Shown here: piece after piece, positions 11,023 through 20,980 of the stretch
How the letters are laid out: the number at the start of each line of letters is the position of its first letter
How positions within the stretch are numbered: position 1 is the stretch's first letter
NCBI RefSeq assembly: GCF_000768335.1
Contig: NZ_AVPT01000011.1
Coordinates: 1 to 64,000, forward strand
Length of the DNA: 64,000 nucleotides
Direction of reading: 5' to 3'
DNA from: Lysobacter arseniciresistens ZS79
GTDB lineage: Bacteria > Pseudomonadota > Gammaproteobacteria > Xanthomonadales > Xanthomonadaceae
Made by a program: the position numbers and the translations under genes
Notes under the pieces: model-generated
Seen by the model: the letters and a program-made list of their open reading frames with translations, nothing else
Database searches by the model: none
What the model was told of the DNA's origin: nothing

Positions 11023-12237
11023 ATGGCGCACTTTGAACTGGTAGAGAACATGGCCCCGAACGCGACCATCAAGGTGGTCGGCGTCGGCGGTGGCGGCGGC
11101 AACGCGGTCGCCCACATGGTCAGCAACAACGTGGATGGCGTGGAGTTCATCACCGCCAACACCGATTCGCAGGCGATCAAGAACTGCGGCGCCAAGCTGC
11201 AGTTGCAGCTCGGCAGCAACGTGACGAAGGGCCTGGGCGCGGGCGCGAACCCCGAGGTCGGCCGGCAGGCGGCGCTGGAGGACCGCGAACGCCTGATGGA
11301 CGCGATGCAGGGCGCCGACATGGTGTTCATCACCGCCGGCATGGGCGGCGGCACCGGCACCGGCGCGGCGCCGGTGGTGGCGCAACTGGCCAAGGAGATG
11401 GGCATCCTGACCGTCGCCGTGGTCACCAAGCCGTTCCCGTTCGAGGGCCGCCGCCGCATGCAGGTCGCGCTGAAGGGCATCGAGGAGCTGAGCCACCACT
11501 GCGACTCGCTGATCACGATCCCGAACGAGAAGCTCATCACCGTGCTCGGTCGCAACGCGACCATGATCCAGGCCTTCCGCGCGGCCAACGACGTGCTGCT
11601 TGGCGCCGTGCAGGGCATCGCCGACCTGATCGTCCGCCCGGGCCTGATCAACGTCGACTTCGCCGACGTGCGCACCGTCATGTCCGAGATGGGCCTGGCA
11701 ATGATGGGCAGCGGTTCGGCCCGCGGCGACGACCGCGCCCAGGCCGCGGCCGAGGCGGCGGTGCAGAACCCGCTGCTGGACGACGTCAACCTGTCCGGCG
11801 CCAACGGCATCCTGGTCAACATCACCGCCGGCCCGGACTTCACCATGGCCGAGTTCGACGAGGTCGGCCGTACCATCGAGGCGTTTGCTTCGGAAGATGC
11901 GACCGTGGTGCTGGGCACCGTGCTCGACCCGGACATGCAGGACGAGGTCAAGGTCACCGTGGTCGCCACCGGCCTCAACCGCGCCGTCGCCCGCCAGGGC
12001 CGGCCGAACGAGCAGGCCAGCCGCGCGCCCATCCAGCTGGTGCGCAACGCCACCACCGGCCAGCCGGAGTTCCCGATCGACGACGCCGTCGCCCCGGCCG
12101 CGGCCCCCAGTTTCACCAGCGGCCTGCGCAACAGCGGCCGGCAGGAAGCGGCGGCGGCCCCGGCTCCGGCCGCGGCCGACTTCGGCAGCGACAGCTACCT
12201 GGACATCCCGGCGTTCCTGCGCCGCCAGGCCGACTGA
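11023..12237 (+). CDS. ftsZ: Cell division GTPase FtsZ
   Basis: Tubulin-like GTPase that forms the division ring. The 404 residues include the tubulin signature GGGTGTG at 108-114, the T7-loop block NVDFADVRTVM and a C-terminal conserved peptide DIPAFLRRQAD that binds FtsA and ZipA. A Pro/Ala-rich linker precedes this peptide. A GAGGAC ribosome site lies 7 bases before ATG 11023. Unlike upstream genes it does not overlap ftsA, so ftsZ has its own 122-bp leader, where independent promoters are common; I see an AT-rich TAACTAGAC there but no convincing full promoter. Confidence 0.98.
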   Translation: MAHFELVENMAPNATIKVVGVGGGGGNAVAHMVSNNVDGVEFITANTDSQAIKNCGAKLQLQLGSNVTKGLGAGANPEVGRQAALEDRERLMDAMQGADMVFITAGMGGGTGTGAAPVVAQLAKEMGILTVAVVTKPFPFEGRRRMQVALKGIEELSHHCDSLITIPNEKLITVLGRNATMIQAFRAANDVLLGAVQGIADLIVRPGLINVDFADVRTVMSEMGLAMMGSGSARGDDRAQAAAEAAVQNPLLDDVNLSGANGILVNITAGPDFTMAEFDEVGRTIEAFASEDATVVLGTVLDPDMQDEVKVTVVATGLNRAVARQGRPNEQASRAPIQLVRNATTGQPEFPIDDAVAPAAAPSFTSGLRNSGRQEAAAAPAPAAADFGSDSYLDIPAFLRRQAD

Positions 12238-12285
12238 CCCGCACGCCGTGTCCGTTTGACGGCATGCCGGCCCGGCGTGCCGCTT

Positions 12286-12311
12286 CCGCCCCGGGTCCCG
12301 GCCCGGGGCGG
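12286..12311 (+). terminator. GC-rich hairpin after ftsZ, probable terminator
   Basis: A perfect 10-bp stem (CCGCCCCGGG / CCCGGGGCGG) with a 6-base loop starts 48 bases after the ftsZ stop and is followed only by TTT. The weak T-run makes it an imperfect intrinsic terminator, but its position at the end of the dcw cluster and before a separate lpxC promoter fits. Confidence 0.5.
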
Positions 12312-12434
12312 TTTGGGCCGGTCGCCCCGCTTCGACGGCAGGGCGGCCGGTCACTTTGCCGCGGCGCCACCTGTGACGACGCACCGGGTTTCACACCCGT
12401 TTTCCGTTCAGATTCAGCTGCCTGCGTGTTAATC

Positions 12435-12461
12435 TTGCGCGGTTTTCCGGATTGGTAATAT
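12435..12461 (+). promoter_or_regulatory. Candidate lpxC promoter
   Basis: TTGCGC at 12435-12440 and TAATAT at 12456-12461 lie 15 bases apart in an unusually AT-rich stretch of an otherwise GC-rich spacer. The spacing is short for sigma-70 so the -35 is uncertain. It would give a leader of about 75 bases before lpxC. Apart from this and the hairpin at 12286-12311, the 305-bp ftsZ-lpxC gap holds nothing I can identify. Confidence 0.4.
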
Positions 12462-12542
12462 TCCGGACATCTCCGCCTGACCGAGCCGTCCAGCGCGTCC
12501 GGCCGCGGCGTGCCCCCAGGCCACAGGAACTCCGCACCGCCC

Positions 12543-13454
12543 ATGCTGCGCCAGCGCACCCTCAAGAACGTCATCCGCGCCACCGGCGTGGGCCTGCACA
12601 GCGGCGAAAAAGTGTTCCTCACCCTGCGCCCGGCGCCGGTGGACACCGGTATCGTGTTCCGCCGGGTCGACCTGGACCCCGTGCTCGAGCTGCCCGCCCG
12701 CGCCGACCTGGTCACAGAGACCGTGCTGTGCACCGGCCTCAGCCGCGACGGCGACAAGGTCATGACGGTCGAGCACCTGCTGTCGGCGCTGGCCGGGCTG
12801 GGCATCGACAACTGCTACATCGAGCTGTCCGCGGCCGAGGTGCCGATCATGGACGGCTCGGCCGGCCCGTTCGTGTTCCTGCTGCAGTCCGCCGGCGTCG
12901 CCGAGCAGGACGCGCCCAAGAAGTTCATCCGCATCACCCGCCCGGTCGAGGTGCGCGACGGCGACAAGGTCGCACGCTTCGAGCCCTACGACGGCTTCCG
13001 GCTCGGCTTCACCGTCGTGTTCAACCACCCGGCGATCCCGGCCGCGCAGTCGCGCGCGGAGGTCGAGTTCTCGACCGTCAACTACATCAAGGAAGTCAGT
13101 CGCGCCCGCACCTTCGGCTTCATGCGCGACCTGGAGTACATGCGCGAGCGCAACCTCGGTCTCGGCGGCTCGATGGACAACGCGATCGTGCTCGACGAGT
13201 TCCGCGTCCTCAACGAGGACGGCCTGCGTTACGCCGACGAGTTCGTTCGCCACAAGATCCTCGATGCGGTGGGCGACCTCTACCTCGCCGGCCACGCCAT
13301 CCTCGGCGCCTACGAGGGCTACAAGTCCGGCCACGCGCTCAACAACCAGCTGGTGCGGGCGCTGATGGCCGAGCAGTCGGCGTGGGAAATCGCCACCTTC
13401 ACCGACGAGCGTAGCCCGGTGCCGGCGTCGTACCAGCCCGTCGCGGCCCTCTGA
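12543..13454 (+). CDS. lpxC: UDP-3-O-acyl-GlcNAc deacetylase LpxC
   Basis: Zinc amidase catalysing the committed step of lipid A synthesis in the cytoplasm. With the start at ATG 12543 the product has 303 residues, and the catalytic E77, the zinc ligands H78, H237 and D241 and the catalytic H264 fall at the same numbers as in Pseudomonas LpxC, which supports this start over the GTG at 12510. The opening MLRQRTLKN and GVGLHSG blocks are standard. It sits at the usual end of the dcw cluster but has its own promoter region. Confidence 0.97.
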   Translation: MLRQRTLKNVIRATGVGLHSGEKVFLTLRPAPVDTGIVFRRVDLDPVLELPARADLVTETVLCTGLSRDGDKVMTVEHLLSALAGLGIDNCYIELSAAEVPIMDGSAGPFVFLLQSAGVAEQDAPKKFIRITRPVEVRDGDKVARFEPYDGFRLGFTVVFNHPAIPAAQSRAEVEFSTVNYIKEVSRARTFGFMRDLEYMRERNLGLGGSMDNAIVLDEFRVLNEDGLRYADEFVRHKILDAVGDLYLAGHAILGAYEGYKSGHALNNQLVRALMAEQSAWEIATFTDERSPVPASYQPVAAL

Positions 13455-13514
13455 GCCGCCTCACGGCAGCCCTGCGGGCCCACCGGCGGCCCGTATCCCC
13501 CGCTTGGTGCCCCC

Positions 13515-13620
13515 CGTCACGGATGTGAACACCCCGTGACGTGTTAACGCTGTTTTTGCGAAACTGTTCCGATTTTTTAACAAAATCGGCCATCGGCGGG
13601 CTTAGCATGCCCCGTCGGTG
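13515..13620 (+). other. Three successive hairpins in the lpxC-dciA spacer
   Basis: Three inverted repeats follow lpxC: CGTCACGG/CCGTGACG (13515-13541, 11-base loop), CCGATTTT/AAAATCGG (13569-13589, 5-base loop) and a 10-bp RNA stem with two G-U pairs (13591-13620). The middle one is strikingly AT-rich. None has a T-run on either strand, so simple termination is not obvious. The spacer lies between convergent genes (lpxC ends at 13454, dciA ends at 13678), and no coding frame is convincing. Confidence 0.45.
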
Positions 13621-13677
13621 ATCACTTGCTCTTCACGGCAGGAAGCGTGCCAAAGGGTCCGCAGCTGCCACAAGCGG

Positions 13678-14124
13678 TCACTCGGCGTCGCCGGCCCCGG
13701 GCTTTTCGGGGCGCAGCGACGCCAGCGCGGCCTGCAGGGCTTCCCTTGCGGCCGGCGACATGGTCACGGTGTTCCGCGGTGCTGCAGGGGGCGGTGCCAC
13801 GGGAGCGAGGCTCGTCCTGATGACGAACTCCACCGCGTCCAACCCGAGGGACCGGGCGGCATCGAGCAGTTCCGGAGCGAGCAGGCGCAGTTTCGCCCGC
13901 CACACCGGGGCATCGACCACAAACACGAGCCTGCCGCGCTCGTAGTTCGCAAGCCGCGCATGCGCGGCGAGCGGGGGCGGCAGGAAGGGGCGTAACCGAC
14001 GGTCCAGCCCGTCAAGCCAGAGGGCTCGACGGATCGGGTCGCCAGCGGGCTCCGCCAGCAGCGCATCAAGCGCGGCGACGGGGGCCGAGGGACGGCGCGG
14101 TGGGTTGGGTCGGGAATCAGACAT
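13678..14124 (-). CDS. dciA: DUF721 protein, probable DnaB helicase loader DciA
   Basis: 148-residue cytoplasmic protein. The central part (about 30-105, with the pattern LDRRLRPFLPPPLAAHARLAN and a following VVDAPVWRAKLRLL) matches the DUF721/DciA fold, a KH-like domain that binds DNA and loads the replicative helicase in bacteria that lack DnaC. A Pro-rich N-terminus and Ala-rich tail flank it. In Pseudomonas and xanthomonads this gene also sits between lpxC and secA, which supports the call. It is divergent from the peptidase gene, with only 7 bases between the two start codons. Confidence 0.78.
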   Translation of the reverse strand: MSDSRPNPPRRPSAPVAALDALLAEPAGDPIRRALWLDGLDRRLRPFLPPPLAAHARLANYERGRLVFVVDAPVWRAKLRLLAPELLDAARSLGLDAVEFVIRTSLAPVAPPPAAPRNTVTMSPAAREALQAALASLRPEKPGAGDAE

Positions 14125-14131
14125 CGGACAT

Positions 14132-15040
14132 ATGACCTATAACGACATCGTAAACAAATCGCGTGGCCTGCTGGCCTCGATGACCGGGCAGTTCGTCCGG
14201 TCCGTGGCCCGCCGGCCCGGCCCGGCCGCGGCGCTGCTGCTCGGCGGCGGCCTGATGATCGGCGCCGGTGGCGGCATCGCCGGCAACCTCGCCCTGCGGG
14301 CCGAGGTGGAGCAGCAGCAGGTCCGCATCGAATCGATCCAGGACGAGGCCCAGCGGGAGGTCAACGCGCTCGCCGCACGGCTTGGCGAGCTGCAGGCCGA
14401 GGCCAACCGGCTCAATGCCCTGGGCGAGCGGCTGACCCGCATCGGCCAGCTGCAGGACGGCGAGTTCGACTTCGACCGCCCGGTCGCGATCGGTGGCGAC
14501 GGCGCCGTGGAGGACATGCCCAAGGCCGAGCTCGACACCGGCATGGCCCAGCTCGACGCGCAGTTCAAGGCGTCCGGCGAGCAGCTCTCGGTGCTGGAGT
14601 CGCTGCTGTTCAACCGCCAGCTCGAGATGAACTCGGTGCCGTCGCGCGAGCCGATCAACAGCTACATCACCTCCAACTTCGGTGGTCGCGCCGACCCGAT
14701 CCGCGGTGGTCGCCAGTTCCACAAGGGCATCGACTTCGAGGCCGACGTGGGCGACCCGGTCAAGGCCGTCGCCGATGGCGTGGTGAGCTTCGCCGGCACC
14801 CGCTCGGGCTACGGCCACACCGTCGAGATCGACCACGGCAACGGCTACGTGACCCGCTACGCGCACAACTCGCGGCTGACCCAGAAGGTCGGCGCACTGG
14901 TCCGGGCCGGGCAGGAGATCGCCAAGGCCGGCTCCAGCGGCCGCTCGACCGGTGCCCACGTGCACTTCGAGGTCTGGCAGGACGGCCGGGTGGTCAACCC
15001 CAAGCAGTTCCTGCAGCAACGCTCGCCGCTGCGCGGCTGA
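14132..15040 (+). CDS. M23 family (LytM) envelope metallopeptidase
   Basis: Probable peptidoglycan endopeptidase. From ATG 14132 the product has 302 residues: a hydrophobic anchor at about 27-50, a coiled-coil region at about 55-100, and a C-terminal LytM domain. The zinc ligands are present (HKGID, H197 and D201; HVH, H276 and H278), so it should be active and not one of the degenerate EnvC/NlpD activators. It may be exported to the periplasm and stay anchored. The start is uncertain: TTG 14105 and ATG 14177 are also in frame, and the last would give an anchor closer to the N-terminus. Confidence 0.85.
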   Translation: MTYNDIVNKSRGLLASMTGQFVRSVARRPGPAAALLLGGGLMIGAGGGIAGNLALRAEVEQQQVRIESIQDEAQREVNALAARLGELQAEANRLNALGERLTRIGQLQDGEFDFDRPVAIGGDGAVEDMPKAELDTGMAQLDAQFKASGEQLSVLESLLFNRQLEMNSVPSREPINSYITSNFGGRADPIRGGRQFHKGIDFEADVGDPVKAVADGVVSFAGTRSGYGHTVEIDHGNGYVTRYAHNSRLTQKVGALVRAGQEIAKAGSSGRSTGAHVHFEVWQDGRVVNPKQFLQQRSPLRG

Positions 15041-15054
15041 GCCACGACGGCACG

Positions 15055-15081
15055 AAAGGCCCGCGGCGACGCGGGCCTTTT
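15055..15081 (+). terminator. Intrinsic terminator after the M23 peptidase
   Basis: AAAGGCCCGC and GCGGGCCTTT form a perfect 10-bp stem with a 6-base loop, ending in a run of four Ts, 14 bases after the stop codon. Confidence 0.85.
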
Positions 15082-15133
15082 CCGTTCCGGCGCCCCGCCA
15101 GCCCCTTGATACGCGCCTCCGGCCCCCCCACGC

Positions 15134-15139
15134 TAGAAT
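15134..15139 (+). promoter_or_regulatory. Candidate -10 element of secA
   Basis: TAGAAT in the context GCTAGAATG, a -10 form often seen in xanthomonads, 86 bases before the secA ATG. An upstream TTGATA at 15106 is 22 bases away, too far to be a normal -35, so only the -10 is proposed. Confidence 0.45.
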
Positions 15140-15225
15140 GAACGTTTCGCCACGACGGGGCGCCTCGCGCCCCGTTGCCGTTTCAGCGGCATTCCCGGCG
15201 ATGAAATTCTGACTTCGGACAACCC

Positions 15226-17970
<2,745 letters not shown>

Positions 17971-18018
17971 CAGGACTGTCCATGGCCGGCCGGTGCCGGT
18001 CGCCGGGCGTGGTCGTTG

Positions 18019-19017
18019 ATGCCTGACGACCCTGCGCCATCGGCGGTGGTCGATGCGGCGGCCGGGACAGCGCCCGCGCCGGCACCGATCGAGGTCGTCG
18101 CCGGCGTCATCCACGACGCGCGCGGCCGGATACTGCTGACCCGACGCACCGCCGGTCGCGACCTGGCGGGGCTGTGGGAGTTCCCCGGTGGCAAGCGCGA
18201 GCCCGGCGAGTCGGCCGAGGCCGCGCTGGTGCGCGAGCTGCACGAGGAACTCGGCATCGAGGCCGAGGTCGGCGAGCCCGTCATCACCGTTCCCCAGACC
18301 TATCCGCACAAGCGCCTGCGACTCGACGTGCGACACCTGCGCGACTGGCGCGGCACCGCCCGCGGACGCGAGGGGCAGGCGCTGGCCTGGGTCCCGCCGC
18401 ACAAGCTCGCCAGCTACGCGATGCCGCCGGCGGACCGCCCGGTGGTGGCCGCGCTCGGCGATCCATCGGACTACCTGGTCACGCCCGCGCCGGTCGATGG
18501 GCCGCGGTGGCTGGAAACGCTGGAACGGGCGTTGGCCGGCGGCGTCCGGCGGGTCCAGTTGCGTGGCGCGGATGCCGGCAGCGCGTACTGGCCGCGGCTG
18601 GTGGAGCAGGCGGTGCAGCTGTGCCGCAAGGCCGGCGCGGAGGTGCTGGTCAACGGCGACGTCGGGCTTGCCCGTCGACTCGGCATCGGCCTGCATCTGC
18701 CGGCCGCAGCCCTGCGCGAAGCGGGGGGTGCGCGTCCCGTATCGGCCGACGTGCCGCTGGCCGCCTCCTGCCACGACCTCGACGAGTTGAAGGCCGCCGA
18801 GGCGCTCGGCTGCGATTTCGCCGTGGTCGGCAATCTCCGCGAAACACCCAGCCACCCGGGCCGCGCCGGCATCGGCTGGGCCGGCTTCGCACGGCTGCGC
18901 GAGCACGTCGCCATCCCGCTCTACGCGATCGGTGGACTGGTCCCGGCCGACCTGGCCGAAGCCCGCATGCACGGTGCACAAGGCATTGCCGCGATCCGGG
19001 GGCTGTGGCCGTCGTAG
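18019..19017 (+). CDS. Nudix hydrolase (MutT-like) fused to a degenerate ThiE-like domain
   Basis: 332-residue two-domain protein. The N-terminal half is a MutT-type Nudix domain with an intact box at 58-80 (G-x5-E-x7-RE-L-x-EE-x-G-I), so it probably cleans oxidised dGTP. The C-terminal half (about 155-332) has the thiamine-phosphate synthase barrel pattern (YLVT, VQLR, YAIGGL), but the usual QLRxK lysine and the NDR motif are changed (QLRGAD, NGDVG). That fusion is known in gammaproteobacteria as a MutT/TPS-like protein; here the second domain is unlikely to make thiamine phosphate. ATG 18019 is preferred to TTG 18016. Confidence 0.88.
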   Translation: MPDDPAPSAVVDAAAGTAPAPAPIEVVAGVIHDARGRILLTRRTAGRDLAGLWEFPGGKREPGESAEAALVRELHEELGIEAEVGEPVITVPQTYPHKRLRLDVRHLRDWRGTARGREGQALAWVPPHKLASYAMPPADRPVVAALGDPSDYLVTPAPVDGPRWLETLERALAGGVRRVQLRGADAGSAYWPRLVEQAVQLCRKAGAEVLVNGDVGLARRLGIGLHLPAAALREAGGARPVSADVPLAASCHDLDELKAAEALGCDFAVVGNLRETPSHPGRAGIGWAGFARLREHVAIPLYAIGGLVPADLAEARMHGAQGIAAIRGLWPS

Positions 19018-19073
19018 TCTTCTGGCTGCGCCCCGCCGGCGTCCTCATGCAACGCACTCCCGCACCACGAGCG

Positions 19074-19245
19074 GTAGGAGCGACGTAAGTCGCGACCCAC
19101 TGGCGATCGTCCATGCGACGTTCAACGCGCACGCCAATCAGGCGACCGCGCAAACACGGACCGCGCGTGGCGTGGCAGAACCGCAACGACGCGTTGAACG
19201 TCAACCACCGAATGGTCAGCGGGTCGCGACTTACGTCGCTCCTAC
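19074..19245. repeat. REP doublet 1 (inverted pair with GTAG feet)
   Basis: Two copies of a REP-like unit face each other at 19074-19103 (plus) and 19221-19245 (minus). Each begins GTAGGA and folds as GCGAC-GTAA-GTCGC. Between them is a second perfect 13-base inverted repeat (19117-19129 with 19190-19202, GACGTTCAACGCG and complement), so the 172-bp element can form one long hairpin. The GTAG foot plus short palindrome is the form mobilised by RAYT (TnpA-REP) transposases. It lies between convergent genes and could stop transcription from both sides. The rest of the 19018-19241 gap is empty. Confidence 0.8.
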
Positions 19246-19871
19246 ATCGCGGCCCCCGCCATTCCGGCTGCCAGCGCCCGGTACAACCCGTCCAGTGCCG
19301 CGACATGGGCGTCCAGAGCGTCCAGCGGGCCATCGTTGACGATCACGTCGTCGGCGATCGCCAGCCGCTGCTCCCGGCTCGCCTGCACCGCGATCATCGA
19401 CTCGGCCAGCGCGGCGTTGACCTGGTCGCGGCGCATTACGCGCTCGCGCTGCACCTCGACCGGCACATCGACCACCAGCACCCGGTCCAGCCACGGGTAT
19501 GCCGCGCGGCCACCGCCCTCGGCCAGCAGCGGGATCGCCGCGAACGCGTAGGCGCCGGCGGCGGACTCGCACTGATCCCGCAGCATCCGCCGGACCCGCG
19601 GATGGATGATCGCCTCCAGCTGCAGTCGGGCCGCGTGGTCGGCGAAGACATGCCGGCGCATCGCCGCCCGGTCCAGCGAGCCGTCGGCGGCCAACACGTC
19701 GCGTCCGAACGCGGCCACCACTTCCGCCAGCCCCTCGGACCCGACCGCGACCGCCTCGCGCGCCGCCACGTCGGCGTCCGCCACGGCAACGCCCAGCGCC
19801 TCGAAACGCCGCGTGACCTCGCTCTTGCCCGACGCGACCCCGCCGGTTACGCCGATGATGAACTCGCTCAT
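19242..19871 (-). CDS. coaE: Dephospho-CoA kinase CoaE
   Basis: Last enzyme of coenzyme A synthesis, phosphorylating dephospho-CoA. The 209-residue product opens with the P-loop VTGGVASGKSEV and has the DADVAARE and HPRVRRM blocks of the family. The ATG is at 19871; the frame is open upstream only as shadow of pilD. Its TAG stop (19242-19244) is formed by the terminal GTAG of the REP element at 19221-19245, so the last few residues (GMAGAAM) may have been set by that insertion. coaE follows pilD in most relatives, but here a second REP doublet separates them. Confidence 0.93.
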   Translation of the reverse strand: MSEFIIGVTGGVASGKSEVTRRFEALGVAVADADVAAREAVAVGSEGLAEVVAAFGRDVLAADGSLDRAAMRRHVFADHAARLQLEAIIHPRVRRMLRDQCESAAGAYAFAAIPLLAEGGGRAAYPWLDRVLVVDVPVEVQRERVMRRDQVNAALAESMIAVQASREQRLAIADDVIVNDGPLDALDAHVAALDGLYRALAAGMAGAAM

Positions 19872-19921
19872 GCGGCGCAGGATGCCATGAGTCGGCCCGG
19901 CGCCCGCGGACTCCGCGTCCT

Positions 19922-20062
19922 GTAGGAGCGACGTAAGTCGCGACCCACTGGCCTCACGCCAGTGCTGTGTGGAACGCGAATGTGCCGATCGAGCGACCGG
20001 AGCCGCGCGTTGATCGAAGGGAAAATGTCCGGTCCGTGGGTCGCGACTTACGTCGCTCCTAC
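19922..20062. repeat. REP doublet 2 (inverted pair with GTAG feet)
   Basis: Same unit as in doublet 1, at 19922-19951 (plus) and 20038-20062 (minus), with unrelated DNA between. It fills most of the 236-bp gap between pilD and coaE and would form a hairpin in the pilD-coaE transcript, where it could reduce read-through or protect the upstream mRNA. Confidence 0.8.
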
Positions 20063-20107
20063 AAACCCCGAGCGCCCGACCCGTTCCTGCGCCGTGCGGA
20101 GTGCGCC

Positions 20108-20971
20108 TCAGCCCAGCCCCGCGTAGCGCATGTACCCGTCCACCATCGCGTCGCCCCAGAAGAAGGCGATCCAGCCGGCGACGGCCAGGTACGGGCCGAA
20201 CGGGATCGGCGTGGCGCGGTCGCGGCCCTTGGCGGCCAGCCAGATCGACCCGAGGATCGCGCCGACCAGCGACGACAGCAGGATGGTCGGCAGGATCCCG
20301 TTGAGCCCGGTCCAGGCACCGATGGCCGCCAGCAGCTTGAAGTCGCCGTGGCCCATGCCTTCCTTGCCGGTGAGCTGCTTGAACACCCACCACACCACCC
20401 ACAGGCTCAGGTAGCCCACCACCGCGCCGATCAGTGCCGGCTTGGCCGGCATGTACAGGTTGTCGACCGCCGCGATCAGGCCCAGCCACATCAAGGGCAG
20501 GGTCAGCTGGTCGGGCAGCAGCTGGGTGCGCAGGTCGATGCCGGACAGCGCGATCAGGAACCCGGTGAACACCATCGCCCCGAAGCCCTGCCAGCCGAAG
20601 CCGAAGCGCCACACGCAGGCGACCATCAGCACCATCGTCAGCAGTTCGACCAACGGGTACTGCGCCGAGATCGGTGCCTTGCAGTTGCGGCACTTGCCGC
20701 GCAGCGCCAGCCAGCTGAACACCGGGATGTTCTCGTACCACGACAGCTGGTGCTTGCAGTGCGGGCAATGCGAGCGCTCAACCACGATGCCGGGGGGCGG
20801 CGGGTCGTAGGTGTCGGGCTCCTCGAGGACCTCGTGGGCGTCGCGCTTCCACTGCCATTCCAGCCGCCGCGGCAGGCGCAGGATGACGACGTTGAGGAAG
20901 CTGCCGAGCAGCAGGCCGAAACCGGCTGCCAGCGGGAAGCCGATCTCGGGGTTGTGGTCGAGGAATGCCAT
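20108..20971 (-). CDS. pilD: Type IV prepilin peptidase/N-methyltransferase PilD
   Basis: Inner-membrane aspartic protease that cleaves the leader of prepilins and methylates the new N-terminus. The 287 residues show an N-terminal methyltransferase region with two CxxC pairs (CPHC and CRNC), then about seven membrane helices. The two catalytic aspartates are in GIDLRTQLLPD and GMGHGDFKL. All expected residues are present. It lies 9 bp downstream of pilC, and so is probably translated with it. PilA encoded upstream is the obvious substrate. Confidence 0.95.
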   Translation of the reverse strand: MAFLDHNPEIGFPLAAGFGLLLGSFLNVVILRLPRRLEWQWKRDAHEVLEEPDTYDPPPPGIVVERSHCPHCKHQLSWYENIPVFSWLALRGKCRNCKAPISAQYPLVELLTMVLMVACVWRFGFGWQGFGAMVFTGFLIALSGIDLRTQLLPDQLTLPLMWLGLIAAVDNLYMPAKPALIGAVVGYLSLWVVWWVFKQLTGKEGMGHGDFKLLAAIGAWTGLNGILPTILLSSLVGAILGSIWLAAKGRDRATPIPFGPYLAVAGWIAFFWGDAMVDGYMRYAGLG

Positions 20972-20980
20972 CGGAGGAGC

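Noticed and set aside
15106-15139. TTGATA with TAGAAT as a full sigma-70 promoter of secA
   Set aside because: The spacing is 22 bases; only the -10 was kept.
19074-20062. CRISPR-like repeats around coaE
   Set aside because: Copies are in inverted pairs with unequal, long spacers and carry GTAG feet, so they are REP elements.
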